This document shows positions 11,458 to 11,905 of a DNA stretch of 11,905 bases, one piece after another (the stretch's first letter is position 1; each line of letters opens with the position of its first letter). The notes under the pieces are model-generated. The model was not told where the DNA came from. It saw nothing but the letters and a program-made list of their open reading frames with translations, and did no database searches. The stretch comes from Bacillota bacterium (lineage in GTDB: Bacteria; Bacillota; Clostridia; Christensenellales; UBA1242). The translations under genes were made by a program, and so were the position numbers. Location: the NCBI GenBank assembly GCA_009787915.1, contig WQSK01000029.1, positions 1-11,905 on the forward strand, read 5' to 3'.

Positions 11458-11463
11458 GCCTGC

Positions 11464-11905
11464 ATGAGTGACTTTCATATTATCGAATCTGAACGTGGTC
11501 AATTTCCGATTATTTTACCACCTCAAGAGCGTGCCAACTGGGATACTTGGGGGTTTCCTCGTGTGATGATTATGACACCGCGTTTGATTCTCGATGGTGT
11601 GAACAAAGGTGGCTTTAAACTCATGGCAGGAGATGGATATTTTCTCCCGATATACTTAAAAACAAATTACAAGGAAAAAGTTAAACAAGGTGCTGGCGAA
11701 GGTGAAGGCCACGTGAGAATAGACCGAAAAGGTGAAGTCGAGTTTTATCTTTATACGACTTCCGAAGGTTTTGGTTACGCCACCGAGGCGGTCGAAGGTG
11801 TTAAGTTTTTTATGAAACAGAAAAATGTCGAGCCATATTTACGGATTCTTGACAATAACCTTAAGAGCCAAAACGTGGCAAAGCGCACAAAATTTGTGGC
11901 GGGGG
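11464..11905 (+). CDS. GNAT-family N-acetyltransferase, partial (C-terminus beyond right edge)
   Basis: A frame of 147 codons runs from ATG 11464 off the right edge. A TPRLIL motif near residue 39, as at the start of many RimJ-type GNATs, is followed by a divergent segment. The acetyl-CoA-binding signature then appears as EGFGYATEAVEGVKFFM, and motif B as RILDNNLKSQNVAKRTKF, matching the usual N-x-x-S-x-x-V-A-x-K-x-G-F with one change at the Gly. It transfers acetyl from acetyl-CoA to an amine, and the acceptor cannot be read. The start is supported by the leaderless promoter 6 nt upstream. The central region before the signature seems shorter than usual, but the protein is incomplete here. 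Confidence 0.8.
   Translation, partial: MSDFHIIESERGQFPIILPPQERANWDTWGFPRVMIMTPRLILDGVNKGGFKLMAGDGYFLPIYLKTNYKEKVKQGAGEGEGHVRIDRKGEVEFYLYTTSEGFGYATEAVEGVKFFMKQKNVEPYLRILDNNLKSQNVAKRTKFVAG

Overview
The window joins two different kinds of DNA. Positions 1 to about 6170 are part of an integrated mobile element, and positions about 6170 to 11905 are host chromosome. The host is most likely an uncultured low-to-mid GC Bacillota: it has an McsB-type protein arginine kinase with an McsA zinc finger, a SpoIVFB-like membrane protease and an MreB-like protein. It uses the standard bacterial code, with TGA as stop and TGG as Trp. I cannot name a genus from sequence alone.

Element, positions 1-6170. 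Six or seven minus-strand genes run leftwards. They are a 499-residue membrane-anchored orphan protein (4173-2674), a sigma-70 region-4-like protein (2531-2145), four small proteins of 79, 64, 58 and 91 residues that partly overlap (2109-1144), and a membrane-anchored coiled-coil protein cut by the left edge (1028-1). A plus-strand large serine recombinase (4608-6248) lies at the right edge, and its reading frame runs antisense through the 3' part of a host tRNA-Ser(GGA). This places an att junction at the tRNA 3' end. A 44-nt imperfect inverted repeat (2113-2156 and 4370-4413) brackets the orphan and sigma-like genes. A strong promoter, eight copies of an 8-bp tandem repeat and a possible leader terminator precede the orphan gene. 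A three-hairpin structured leader precedes the recombinase. Element genes have clear Shine-Dalgarno sites, three of them the G-rich form AAGGGGG.

Host side, positions 6170-11905. In order these are tRNA-Ser (minus), a DUF1828-like protein (minus), and a plus-strand run of a shortened MreB-like actin, a GT2 glycosyltransferase, a SpoIVFB-like S2P protease and a four-pass membrane protein. A convergent four-pass membrane protein (minus) follows, then a fused McsA-zinc-finger/McsB arginine kinase (plus), and a GNAT acetyltransferase cut by the right edge. Six of these genes have a sigma-A-like -10 box ending 5 to 7 nt before the start codon and no Shine-Dalgarno, so their mRNAs are predicted to be leaderless. 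The internal glycosyltransferase gene does have a Shine-Dalgarno (GAGGT). The two halves therefore differ visibly in how translation starts.

Main points for follow-up are the McsA-McsB fusion, the systematic leaderless starts, the MreB-like protein missing subdomain IIB, the inverted-repeat module beside the recombinase, and the tandem repeat and structured leaders in the element.
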